The position numbers and the translations under genes were made by a program. The notes below the pieces were generated by a model. That model saw only the letters and a program-made list of their open reading frames with translations. It was not told the origin of the DNA and did no database searches. Shown piece by piece: positions 1 to 8,253 of a DNA stretch of 33,657 nucleotides. Source of the stretch: Saprospiraceae bacterium (GTDB taxonomy: Bacteria; Bacteroidota; Bacteroidia; Chitinophagales; Saprospiraceae); NCBI GenBank assembly GCA_020627965.1, contig JAHDFX010000048.1:1-33657 (forward strand). Reading direction: 5' to 3'. Position 1 is the stretch's first letter. Each line of letters opens with the position of its first letter.

Positions 1-1950
1 TCCATATAGGAGCAGACTTTGGTTTCCAGACAGATGTATGTGAGAATGAATGTGACCAGGATTGTGTTGATTATAATTTTGATTTTGCAAATGATCCACA
101 ATTAGACTGGACAACAGATGCGACCTCTGGTGCCTACACAGTAGGTAATCAAAGCATAGGAATAGGGATAACAGACCCCGACAATATCTTGCTGGATACC
201 TATGAGTCTGGTTCCGGTATCGCAGTTGGTATTGATCCTTATGATACAGATGATGCCGTGACGATTACGTACACACTATCAGAAGTATCAAGTAATGTAG
301 TTTTCGATATTGTTGACCTGGATTACAAGTATTCGGTGAATGGTTCTCAGCAACAGGAAGGTGTCTGTATTTATGGCTTATTGGGCGGAAGCCCCGTACA
401 AATTATGCCAACGATTACCTCTCTTGATGGCAGTGTAGCCATTAATGGCAATTGCGCGGAAGCGACCACCAACTCAGCTACTTCAGGGCAAGACGAAAGC
501 ATTTTAGTAAGCTTTACAGAATGTATCGATCAGATCGTTATTATTTATGGTTCGGGCACGAATTCACCGACTGATTATCCTTCGTATTCAAAAATCCATA
601 TAGGAGCAGACTTTGGTTTCCAGACAGATGTATGTGAGAATGAATGTGATCAGGATTGTATCGATTATAATTTAGACTTCGATAATAACCCAAATTATGA
701 TTGGACAATGAACGCTATGTCTGGTAGTTACATCGTTGAAGACCAAACGATCGACATCGGAATAAATGACATAGATAACATTTTTATAGACAGTGAAGAG
801 TCAGATTCCGGTATAAAGGTAGGCATAGATCCTTACGATATTGATGATGAACTCATCATTACTTATGCGCTTTCTCAAGCATCGAATGATGTGGTCTTTG
901 ACATCGTTGATTTGGATTATAAATATTCAGACTTTGGATCGAAACAACAGGAAGCAGTCTGTGTTTACGGTTTATTGGGTACAAATCCTATACAGATCAT
1001 GCCGACCATCACTTCCTTAGATGGTAGTGTATCTATTAGTGGAAACTGTGCAGAAGCAACGACTAATTCAGCATACGGACAGGATGAAAGTATTCTGGTG
1101 ACCTTTACGGAATGTATCGACCAAATTGTGATTATTTATGGTACCGGTTCAAATTCACCTACTCCTAATCCGACGTATTCCAAAATATACATAGGAGCAG
1201 ACTTCGGCTTTCAGACAACAGTATGTGAAGATGCCTGTATTTCTACTGATTGTACGTCGAATGGCGATGATGATAATGATGGAGTATGCAATGACGAAGA
1301 TATTTGTCCAAACGGTAATGATAATATTGATAATAATAATAACGGGATTCCTGATGCTTGTGAAACAAGTTGTGAAGATTCAGTACTAAACTTTGCTGCT
1401 GATGGAATAAACTGGTTAAATTATGCTACAACAGGTGATTATGTAGTTGGTAGTCAAACTTATGGTATCAATATTGAAGATTCGAACGATATTCTTCAGT
1501 ATACAGGAGAAGACGATTCTGGTGTCAAGGTAGGTGTTGATCCGCATTATGTTGATGATGAAGTAATCATTACTTACAGTTTGGGTCAGGTGTCTGATTA
1601 TGTTGAGTTTGATATTGTAGATTTGGATTACAAAACAGGCAATTCAGAACAACAGGAAGGCGTCTGTGTCTATGGTTTATTAGGCAATGATCCTGTACAA
1701 ATTATGCCAACGATCACTTCTTTAGATGGTAATGTTGCTGTCAATGGCAATTGTGCAGAAGCAACTGAGAGCTCTTCTATATCTGGTCAGGATGAAAGCA
1801 TACTGGTCACTTTTACAGAATGTATTGATCAGGTTGTCATTGTTTATGGCTCAGGTCAAAATTCGCCGACGAATGATCCGTCTTATTCTAGTATTACCAT
1901 CGGTGAATATCTTGGATTTACGAGTCGGGTTTGTAATATACCTTGTAGTA
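1..1950 (+). repeat. Tandem ~594-bp coding repeats
   Basis: Bases 1-55 are identical to 595-649, and the matching segment recurs near 1191. This gives a tail of one unit, then two full units (about 57-650 and 655-1245), then a more diverged third (about 1370-1950) after the calcium-loop spacer. The reading frame is kept in every copy. The high identity between the first copies suggests recent duplication or gene conversion, and copy number is a likely source of strain variation or assembly error. Confidence 0.85.
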
Positions 1951-2234
1951 GTAGCCCACGTACAGAGGAAAATATAGATATTACTCTACTTCCTAACCTG
2001 ATCGGTAGTGGCTCTAATGTTACGCTTGGTATCAATGAAAATGTGGAAGGAACGGCTGAATTTATGCTATTTGATGAACTGGGACGCCTTATTTTCAGTG
2101 AAGATTTTGAACTAGGTTTACAAACGAGGTATGATTTTGATCCTGGACACTTGTCTTCTGGGGTATATTTTGCCAAAGTCAGAACAGATCAATGGTATTC
2201 AGTGACTAAAAAACTTGTGGTAGTTAACAGGTAG
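1..2234 (+). CDS. Secreted repeat protein with T9SS tail (5' end outside window)
   Basis: The frame is open from the first complete codon at base 3 to the TAG at 2232-2234, so the gene begins before the window. The TTG at 189 lies inside a repeat and is not a credible start. The protein carries near-identical units of about 197 residues (period 594 then 591 bp). Each has an acidic 'VGIDPYD' strand, 'FDIVDLDYK', 'QIMPTITSLDG', a conserved Cys in 'GNCAEAT' and a 'ECIDQIVIIYG' strand. They look like extracellular beta-sandwich modules, but I cannot name the family. A thrombospondin-type-3-like calcium loop (DDDNDGVCNDEDICPNGND) separates the last two units at about 1265-1365. The final 85 or so residues (from about 1970) match a type A T9SS sorting domain ('GRLIF', 'LSSGVYFAKV', 'KKLVVV'), which implies export and surface attachment. 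A role in adhesion is inference. Confidence 0.85.
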   Translation, partial: HIGADFGFQTDVCENECDQDCVDYNFDFANDPQLDWTTDATSGAYTVGNQSIGIGITDPDNILLDTYESGSGIAVGIDPYDTDDAVTITYTLSEVSSNVVFDIVDLDYKYSVNGSQQQEGVCIYGLLGGSPVQIMPTITSLDGSVAINGNCAEATTNSATSGQDESILVSFTECIDQIVIIYGSGTNSPTDYPSYSKIHIGADFGFQTDVCENECDQDCIDYNLDFDNNPNYDWTMNAMSGSYIVEDQTIDIGINDIDNIFIDSEESDSGIKVGIDPYDIDDELIITYALSQASNDVVFDIVDLDYKYSDFGSKQQEAVCVYGLLGTNPIQIMPTITSLDGSVSISGNCAEATTNSAYGQDESILVTFTECIDQIVIIYGTGSNSPTPNPTYSKIYIGADFGFQTTVCEDACISTDCTSNGDDDNDGVCNDEDICPNGNDNIDNNNNGIPDACETSCEDSVLNFAADGINWLNYATTGDYVVGSQTYGINIEDSNDILQYTGEDDSGVKVGVDPHYVDDEVIITYSLGQVSDYVEFDIVDLDYKTGNSEQQEGVCVYGLLGNDPVQIMPTITSLDGNVAVNGNCAEATESSSISGQDESILVTFTECIDQVVIVYGSGQNSPTNDPSYSSITIGEYLGFTSRVCNIPCSSSPRTEENIDITLLPNLIGSGSNVTLGINENVEGTAEFMLFDELGRLIFSEDFELGLQTRYDFDPGHLSSGVYFAKVRTDQWYSVTKKLVVVNR

Positions 2235-2262
2235 AAAACTATTAAAATAGTTCTATAAAAAT

Positions 2263-2299
2263 AGGGGTAAGGTAGGAAACTTTTTCCTGCCTTACCCCT
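2263..2299. terminator. Bidirectional hairpin terminator
   Basis: Arms 2263-2279 and 2283-2299 pair over 17 bp with one G-T wobble and a loop of about 3 nt. It sits between the stop of the rightward repeat protein and the stop of the leftward gene ending at 2355. The leftward side runs into a T-rich tract (complement of 2250-2262) and the rightward side into a weak one, so it probably ends both transcripts. Confidence 0.8.
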
Positions 2300-2354
2300 T
2301 TCAATTATACAATGTTCACTCATTCTGGCAATGAGCTATCTTTCTGTAAAATTG

Positions 2355-3626
2355 TTATCTTATCATGAAGCTCGTGTTGTATGTATTCTGACTATCCAAT
2401 AAAGTTAGCGATACATGGTACATACCTTCGTATAAACTGCTAACGTTGATAGGATAAGAAGTTAAGCCTTCTGTCAGCGTTACAACGGCTTCTGTTATTG
2501 TACGACCTCTATTGTCAATAATTCGCATAGTTGCATCTGTCTCTCTTTTTACTTTAGGCAATCCAAGTGTAAATTCACCTTTATTAGGATTGGGATATAC
2601 TTCGATCACAGCGCCATTTGCACCCTGATAATTTTGAGTAATTACCCATGAAAACCACTCTGTACCATCAAAATCTACTTGTTTTAGACGATAGTAATTA
2701 TTGCCTTCAATAGGACTATCATGATATGCTTCGTAGTTGACAGGTGCATTAGTTGTACCATTCCCATTTATTCTGGCAATAGTTACGAAATCACTATTAG
2801 CATCAGTAGCGTGCTGTAATTCAAAATAATCATTATTTTCTTCTGTTTCTGTGACCCATTCCAGAAGTGTTCTTCTGCTTTCCATTTTGGACTTGAAGCT
2901 AACTAATTCAACAGGTAATGAACAAACCTCTAAGGTGCCATACATATAATCCTCTCCAATTGGCCCATCCTCATAACTACCCGCAAAGATGGAGAAATCA
3001 ACGCCACACAGGTTGTCAATGTAATTAGAAATATTGCTTACTTTGAATTCCAAATCCTGATTTAAGAAATTAGGATTTGCACTGTGCAAATTGACTGCAC
3101 CAGCAGCGGCAGCAGGGAATGATTCTGGTGCTTCATCCATAGATGAAGAATAAAGAAATACGCCAAAATCACTTAATTGATCTTCCCTCGATACTCCGAT
3201 ATATACATCGTACATACCATCACCTTCCAGATCAAAAGCCAATACAAAACCTTCTGTATTAGACATGTTGGCGTGGTCTGTGCCACTAAGTGATGATAAC
3301 CATGAAGATGTACCAGATGGATCACCATTGCCATCGGCATCGCTAAAAATACCTGCAAAGTCGATACCTACATATAAGTCGTCTGAAGCAGCGTCATGAT
3401 AGAAGAATACGGTCTTCATATCCCAACCGCTCTGGGTGCCATTTGGGGCAGCAGCAGGTAAACCTACATCCTGAACAAAATCATTATAATAAGTGTAACC
3501 CGGAACACTCAGAAAATCTGCTGTTGCATTACCGGTAAAAACCGGAGCAACCTGAGCTTTTGCTGGCATCTGATATAATGCACAGGTTAAAAATATAGCA
3601 AAAATAGATAAAGTAACCTTTCTCAT
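2355..3626 (-). CDS. Secreted T9SS cargo protein
   Basis: A 423-residue protein with a clear signal peptide (residues 1-24, hydrophobic core then 'PAKAQ'). Residues about 25-232 form an unrecognised globular region rich in Asp/Gly, with 'DLYVGIDFAG' and 'FVLAFDLEGDGMYDVYIG'. These resemble the strand patterns of family-9 carbohydrate-binding or DOMON-like beta sandwiches, but that is only a guess. Residues about 233-335 are the fibronectin-III-like module common in Bacteroidota cargo ('LPVELVSF', 'LLEWVTETEENNDYFELQ', 'NYYRLKQVDFDG'). Residues about 340-423 are a type A T9SS sorting domain ('VYPNPNKGEFTLGLP'). It has its own upstream region and converges on the repeat protein to its left. Surface location is well supported; the substrate or ligand is unknown. 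Confidence 0.88.
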   Translation of the reverse strand: MRKVTLSIFAIFLTCALYQMPAKAQVAPVFTGNATADFLSVPGYTYYNDFVQDVGLPAAAPNGTQSGWDMKTVFFYHDAASDDLYVGIDFAGIFSDADGNGDPSGTSSWLSSLSGTDHANMSNTEGFVLAFDLEGDGMYDVYIGVSREDQLSDFGVFLYSSSMDEAPESFPAAAAGAVNLHSANPNFLNQDLEFKVSNISNYIDNLCGVDFSIFAGSYEDGPIGEDYMYGTLEVCSLPVELVSFKSKMESRRTLLEWVTETEENNDYFELQHATDANSDFVTIARINGNGTTNAPVNYEAYHDSPIEGNNYYRLKQVDFDGTEWFSWVITQNYQGANGAVIEVYPNPNKGEFTLGLPKVKRETDATMRIIDNRGRTITEAVVTLTEGLTSYPINVSSLYEGMYHVSLTLLDSQNTYNTSFMIR

Positions 3627-3914
3627 AATTGATGATTTAACTAAATTAAGCAGTGTTTTAATGTTAAAAATTGAATGATGTTTCCTCTTTGAGCATTTAC
3701 GTAAACTTATTTTCTCTCGCCTAATTTTACGGGCAGGATTGAGCGAGGGTCAGTATAAAAATAGAGGAAGTGTGACAGGGAGTTAAATTATTTTTTAGTA
3801 TAAAATAATTTACTGAAAGAAGATGTTGTATTTATAAAATACTGTAAAATAAATGAATGTGTTGTTTTTTGTGGGCTTATGTCAAAATGGTGCGTGACAG
3901 CTTTTAGGTTTGAC

Positions 3915-4538
3915 TCAATCTATCTTTTTGAAAAAAGAGTGAAACTTTAGAGATTGTGCTTGAATTTTTTGGCTTGTAATTTCTTCTATTTCGTCTACAT
4001 GGGCAATAAGTGGGATGTCGAAATAAGATAAGATATATTGTTCGGTCGAAGGAGTAGGAACACCATTAAAAACTAAGCCTGCAATAGGAATGTTGCGTCG
4101 GGTTAATGCTTCAATAGATAGTAAAGTGTGGTTAATACTGCCTAGGTAATTTCGAGAAACCAGCACCACAGGAATACCAAGATGTGCAATTAAGTCTATA
4201 ATTAAATCTTTATTATTGAGAGGAACATATAAACCGCCGGCACCTTCTACTATCAGGTGGTTGTTTGTCTTTGGTAGATGAAAATCAGTTAATTGAATAT
4301 CAATATTATCCAGTTTTGCAGCATAATGTGGCGAAGCCGGAGTATTAAGCCGGTAAGTCTCAGGGTGAAACTTACCGGCTTTATTTGTCCATGCTTTAAT
4401 TTTATCGGTATCGCTATGATAAAGATCGCCAGCCTGAACAGGCTTCCAGTAATCTGCTTGTAAAGCTTCTACTAATATAGCAGAAACAACTGTCTTGCCT
4501 ACTTCTGTTCCAATACCACTAACAAATAATTGTTGCAT
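3915..4538 (-). CDS. bioD: Dethiobiotin synthetase
   Basis: ATP-dependent ring closure of 7,8-diaminopelargonate with CO2 to dethiobiotin, the penultimate step of biotin synthesis, in the cytoplasm. The 207-residue protein is close to the family length. It shows the P-loop 'GIGTEVGKT' at residues 8-16, the conserved 'YWKPVQAG', the 'VEGAGGLYVPL' motif, and 'VVLVSRNYLGSINHTLLS', the usual family block after the Walker B-like strand. The ATG at 4538 places the P-loop at the normal distance from the N-terminus. It lies 50 bp downstream of, and on the same strand as, a TonB-dependent receptor, so the two may be cotranscribed. No bioA, bioB, bioF or bioC is present in the window. Confidence 0.93.
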   Translation of the reverse strand: MQQLFVSGIGTEVGKTVVSAILVEALQADYWKPVQAGDLYHSDTDKIKAWTNKAGKFHPETYRLNTPASPHYAAKLDNIDIQLTDFHLPKTNNHLIVEGAGGLYVPLNNKDLIIDLIAHLGIPVVLVSRNYLGSINHTLLSIEALTRRNIPIAGLVFNGVPTPSTEQYILSYFDIPLIAHVDEIEEITSQKIQAQSLKFHSFFKKID

Positions 4539-4588
4539 AAAAATAATTTTGATGCATTTGCTCTGTCAGAAACTTATGCCCTGAACCA

Positions 4589-6991
4589 CTAGAAGGCTAC
4601 AATGATACCAAGAGTTGGTTGAGTAATTCCATTTTCTGTTGTCAGAAATTTTGTCTGAAAAGCATCTGGATTACTGGTACTGATCTGAGCATTGCCTTCT
4701 ACATCCCGGTCAAGTACCAATACGTCCTGTTGAATGGTATTACCATAAATATTTTCTATATCAAGGAACAAATTTAAACTCCATTTTTTGAAAAACCATT
4801 TCTTATCGACACGAATATCTAAAGCATGATTAGCAGAAAAGCGTTCTGTGTTTAAGCGATCCCAATCCAGTAAACCTTGAGGATTAATAGACCAGTTTGC
4901 GATCAGAGAAGACCGTTCTACATCAAATGGGGTATAAGGTAGCCCACTTTGCATACGCCAACTCAAGCCCATTTCCCAGTTTTTCTTAAAGCGTTTACCA
5001 CCTGTTACATTAACAATGTGACGACTATCCCAGGAGGAGGAAACAAAATCTCCATTCTTATCCTCAAATTCACTCCAGCCTAATGTATAAGAAACGATAC
5101 CATAGTAACCTTTGTATAATCTTTGCTGAAAAAGCATTTCCAATCCGTAGGTTCTACCTTGTTTATTGGAAACTACAGGTTCATTACCAATCACGCCAAA
5201 ATCGCCACCCAGATTAGCCAGATTAATGCTGTCTCTCAGCAAGAAAGGATAGTTATCGTATTTTTTATAAAAACCTTCCACGGTGATTTTTGAATTACTG
5301 GCCGTATTCCATTCCAGTCCACCAACAAAGTGAGTATTACGGATATAAGAAACACCATTTTCCTTATTAACAAAATTACCATTCTCGTCCTGATAACCCA
5401 GAACAGTATAAGGAGGAAGTTGATAATAAATACCAGTATTAAAATTAAGAGCGAGTGCTTTATTTAAAGCATAAGCCAATGAGAAACGTGGAGATAATTG
5501 TTGTAAAGGATTACTCATTTCGCCCGAATAGCTATTGGCATCGGTACGCAAACCAAGTGACACAATCAGTTTCTCATCTATAAATTTTCTACTTAACTGA
5601 CCAAATAGCCCGTACTTATTCATATTAAATTCAGATGAATAATTGATAGTTTGTGGCCCGGCAGGAGTGATAACCTTACTAAAGGTGCTGTTGTTATATT
5701 TTGCAAATTCATAATTCAACCCATAGGTTGCCTTGAATCCTTTGACATTGGTCGTATGCTCGGCTCTGAATTTATTTTCTATTTCCTGCGACTTATAATC
5801 CAAAACAAGATTTTCATCTTCCTCTACGTTGTTTTCATATTTTATAGCACTATTGTTAAGCATATTTCTACTTAACACAAAAGTCCAGTAACCATTTTCC
5901 TGATAATGCTTATAAACCAAACCATTTGTATAATTCCATTGCTCATTGACCGGAAGGTTGTCCAAAATAAATTGCTGATCTTCTGTTTCATTGGCTTCAA
6001 GGTTTAACTTAAAATTATCAATAGCACCTAAACCAATGAATTTTAACTCATTTTTTTGATTTAATTTCACCTTGACATTAGCCTGGAAGTCATTATAAGT
6101 AGGCAAAAATGGCAAATCTAAAGCTTGAAATAAAAATTGTAAATAAGATTGTCTTGCTGAAACCAGAAAAGTTGTCTTTTCTCCAATGGGCCCCTCCAGT
6201 GTAACCCCTGCATCACTACTGCCAAGTGTAGCCGTAAAACCCAGCCTGTCCTGGCGTCCGGTTTTTTGTTTAAAATTGAATACAGAGCTTAATGCATTGC
6301 CGCGATTGGCAGGAAAAGCACCGCTAAAAAAGTCTACTTCACGAATAAAATCTACATTGATTAATCCAACGGGACCACCTGAAGCACCTTGTGTCGCAAA
6401 ATGATTGATATTCGGAACCTCTACTTCATCCAGATAAAACCGGTTTTCATTGGGCGCACCTCCACGAATAAGCAGATCATTACGAAAAGAAGCAGTGGAA
6501 GTGACACCAGGCAAAGACTGAACAACTTTTGAAATATCACGCCCTCCGCCCGGATTTCGCTGTATTTCTGCAGTTCCGATGGTACGAAGAGAAACCGGAC
6601 TTTCTTCTGTCTTATTAAAAGGTGAAGCTTTGACAACAACCTCTTCTAAATCTTCAGAAGCTTCTTCCAGTGCAATGTCTATCTGGGCTGGTTTGGAGTT
6701 ACTTACTTGTGTTTCATAGACGATTTTCTCACGAAAGCCTACATAAGAAACCTGCAAATTGTATAAACCAGGGGTTAAGCCTGTAATTGTATAATTGCCG
6801 TCTATGTCGGTAGTAGCACCTGTGCTTGTTCCCTGAATAATTACATTGGCAAACATAACAGGTTCATTGTTGAGCGAATTGTATACTCGACCTTGAATGA
6901 TACCATTACCGTCAGATATCTCCGTTCCTTGTGCCATTATATAGCTGGAGAAAATGAATAAAGTTGAAAAAATGAGAATAATTTTGCTCAT
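4589..6991 (-). CDS. TonB-dependent outer-membrane receptor
   Basis: An energy-coupled outer-membrane uptake receptor of 800 residues from the ATG at 6991. An in-frame ATG at 7036 would add 15 residues ahead of a good signal peptide ('MSKIILIFSTLFIFSSYIMAQ' begins at 6991), so the internal start is preferred. After the signal come a carboxypeptidase-regulatory-like beta sandwich (about residues 28-110: 'GIIQGRVYNSLNNEPV', 'GLYNLQVSYVGF'), a plug domain (about 115-230: 'EEVVVKASPF', 'DISKVVQSLPGV', 'LLIRGGAPNENRFYLDEV') and a 22-strand-type barrel. No SusD partner is adjacent, so it is not a classic polysaccharide SusCD pair. The bioD gene follows 50 bp downstream. The substrate is unknown; a biotin-pathway compound is possible from context only. 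Confidence 0.92.
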   Translation of the reverse strand: MSKIILIFSTLFIFSSYIMAQGTEISDGNGIIQGRVYNSLNNEPVMFANVIIQGTSTGATTDIDGNYTITGLTPGLYNLQVSYVGFREKIVYETQVSNSKPAQIDIALEEASEDLEEVVVKASPFNKTEESPVSLRTIGTAEIQRNPGGGRDISKVVQSLPGVTSTASFRNDLLIRGGAPNENRFYLDEVEVPNINHFATQGASGGPVGLINVDFIREVDFFSGAFPANRGNALSSVFNFKQKTGRQDRLGFTATLGSSDAGVTLEGPIGEKTTFLVSARQSYLQFLFQALDLPFLPTYNDFQANVKVKLNQKNELKFIGLGAIDNFKLNLEANETEDQQFILDNLPVNEQWNYTNGLVYKHYQENGYWTFVLSRNMLNNSAIKYENNVEEDENLVLDYKSQEIENKFRAEHTTNVKGFKATYGLNYEFAKYNNSTFSKVITPAGPQTINYSSEFNMNKYGLFGQLSRKFIDEKLIVSLGLRTDANSYSGEMSNPLQQLSPRFSLAYALNKALALNFNTGIYYQLPPYTVLGYQDENGNFVNKENGVSYIRNTHFVGGLEWNTASNSKITVEGFYKKYDNYPFLLRDSINLANLGGDFGVIGNEPVVSNKQGRTYGLEMLFQQRLYKGYYGIVSYTLGWSEFEDKNGDFVSSSWDSRHIVNVTGGKRFKKNWEMGLSWRMQSGLPYTPFDVERSSLIANWSINPQGLLDWDRLNTERFSANHALDIRVDKKWFFKKWSLNLFLDIENIYGNTIQQDVLVLDRDVEGNAQISTSNPDAFQTKFLTTENGITQPTLGIIVAF

Positions 6992-7191
6992 GGAGAATAA
7001 ATGATTTAATAATGTTATTAGGGAACTAAACAGCAATGAATTGATTTTGTTAAAAAGACTTCAATATTTTTATGAACTATTTTAAATTTTTCAAGACATT
7101 CATCTATAGCCCATTAATAAAAGTTTAAAAAGGTTCTATAAGAAATTACAAGACTTCATTGTATATTGTGATAAAAGTGTAAGTGCATATT

Positions 7192-7512
7192 ATGAAAAGA
7201 TTATTTTTTTTGACGGTTTTAATAGGAATTTTGACAGCATGTGGTGATGGTTCCAATAAAGATTTACTTTGTGATGATGGCGGTATTGTAGTAGGATATG
7301 ATGATAGGGAATGTAATTGTTGCTCTGGATGGTTAATAACATTAGATGATAGTGGAGATACTATAAAAGTATTAGACATACTATTGGAAAGTGAATTATT
7401 GGAAAAAGTAAATACAAGTGGTTACCCAATACCTGTCAATCTGGAACATTCACCTGTTGCAGGAGATTGCAGTGACCTTTATAGAGGTGTACTTTGCTTT
7501 GAATTTCGGTAA
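7192..7512 (+). CDS. Small putative lipoprotein
   Basis: A 106-residue protein from the ATG at 7192; an in-frame GTG at 7183 is possible but less likely. The N-terminus 'MKRLFFLTVLIGILTAC' is a lipoprotein signal with lipobox 'LTAC', so the mature protein would be lipidated on Cys17. The rest is acidic and has a 'DRECNCCSGW' cysteine cluster, 'SELLEKVNTSGYPIPVNLEH' and another Cys pair near the end. Similar short lipoproteins with a C-N-C-C-x-G-W motif are, from memory, common in marine Bacteroidota; the function is unknown. It stands alone, divergent from the TonB receptor and followed by a long non-coding stretch. Confidence 0.72.
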   Translation: MKRLFFLTVLIGILTACGDGSNKDLLCDDGGIVVGYDDRECNCCSGWLITLDDSGDTIKVLDILLESELLEKVNTSGYPIPVNLEHSPVAGDCSDLYRGVLCFEFR

Positions 7513-7561
7513 TAAATCATCCTTGAATTGTCAACGATTAGATCTGAATCATGAATTGATT

Positions 7562-7584
7562 ATTTAATTGAGTGATAATTAAAT
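7562..7584 (+). terminator. Weak AT-rich hairpin
   Basis: Arms 7562-7569 and 7577-7584 are perfect 8-bp complements made only of A and T, with a 7-nt loop, followed by 'ttgttt'. It lies 50 bp after the small lipoprotein stop. It could be a weak terminator, or chance in AT-rich DNA. Confidence 0.25.
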
Positions 7585-7993
7585 TTGTTTACAACTATAG
7601 TTAATTATTATTATCTGCCAACTAATTAACCCCAAAATACGTCTGTCAAAAACACGTCAGTTATATAACCATTTGATAAAATCGAATTGAAATTGAATTT
7701 TATATTTCTCTTCAAACACCTTTCGTTGTATTTTTTAAATCTTAATTTAATTTAATGAATATTTGTTTGGTAGTCAACTAAAAATGATGACGAATGACAG
7801 ATGTTTGCGTCCCAACTTTTAAAGGAAAAAAACAAGTAGTTGATCGTTAGGAATTTATAATATGATAAAAATATATCATTTGATATTTTTCTTTTTTTCC
7901 TGATAAAGTCGGAAATTAGCACGAAAATTCAAACACGCCTATAAGTCGTAATCATACGAACCTAATTTTTTCAAGTGCTAAGATTTAAAAAAC

Positions 7994-8171
7994 TAAGTAA
8001 TTGGACAGCATTAAATTTAAAATAATGAAGAGTAGATTTTGTTGTCAATTGAGGCGTTGAAATGTGAGCTATGCCTTTCCCGATAGCTATCGGGAAGTGA
8101 ATATTTCGACAACGAAAAGTGAGAACAAAAGATGCCTTCATAAATTATAGATAATTCTGTCCAATTACTTA
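7994..8171. mobile_element. Fold-back, MITE-like element
   Basis: The ends are perfect 15-bp inverted repeats (7994-8008 and 8157-8171) that begin with TA. Between them the two halves remain imperfectly complementary for almost the whole length (shared blocks such as TGAAG, TTTTGTT, CGTTG and GAAAT in the same order), and the tip is a perfect 20-bp palindrome at 8077-8096. There is no coding capacity. The structure fits a miniature inverted-repeat transposable element, perhaps with a TA target duplication as made by IS630/mariner-type transposases, but no parent transposase is in the window. It ends 82 bp before the start codon of the giant HYR gene, so it may affect that gene's promoter or leader. 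Confidence 0.65.
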
Positions 8172-8253
8172 AGGTTGTCGTTTTGGTATATATCCTCCCT
8201 TGGATTATCAAAATCAATCTCGAATTAGATATTTCACCAAACCAAAGTATTTT

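Larger units (their letters stand above)
7513..8253. other. Long AT-rich intergenic region
   Basis: About 740 bp without a convincing gene. It contains a weak AT-only hairpin just after the lipoprotein gene and a 178-bp fold-back element at 7994-8171, and it must also hold the promoter of the giant HYR gene that starts at 8254. No RNA gene was recognised in the rest. Confidence 0.6.

Noticed and set aside
189-191. TTG start for the first gene
   Set aside because: The frame is open and homologous to the downstream repeat units all the way back to base 3.
6992-7036. Longer start of the TonB receptor at 7036
   Set aside because: It would put 15 residues before a complete signal peptide that begins at 6991.
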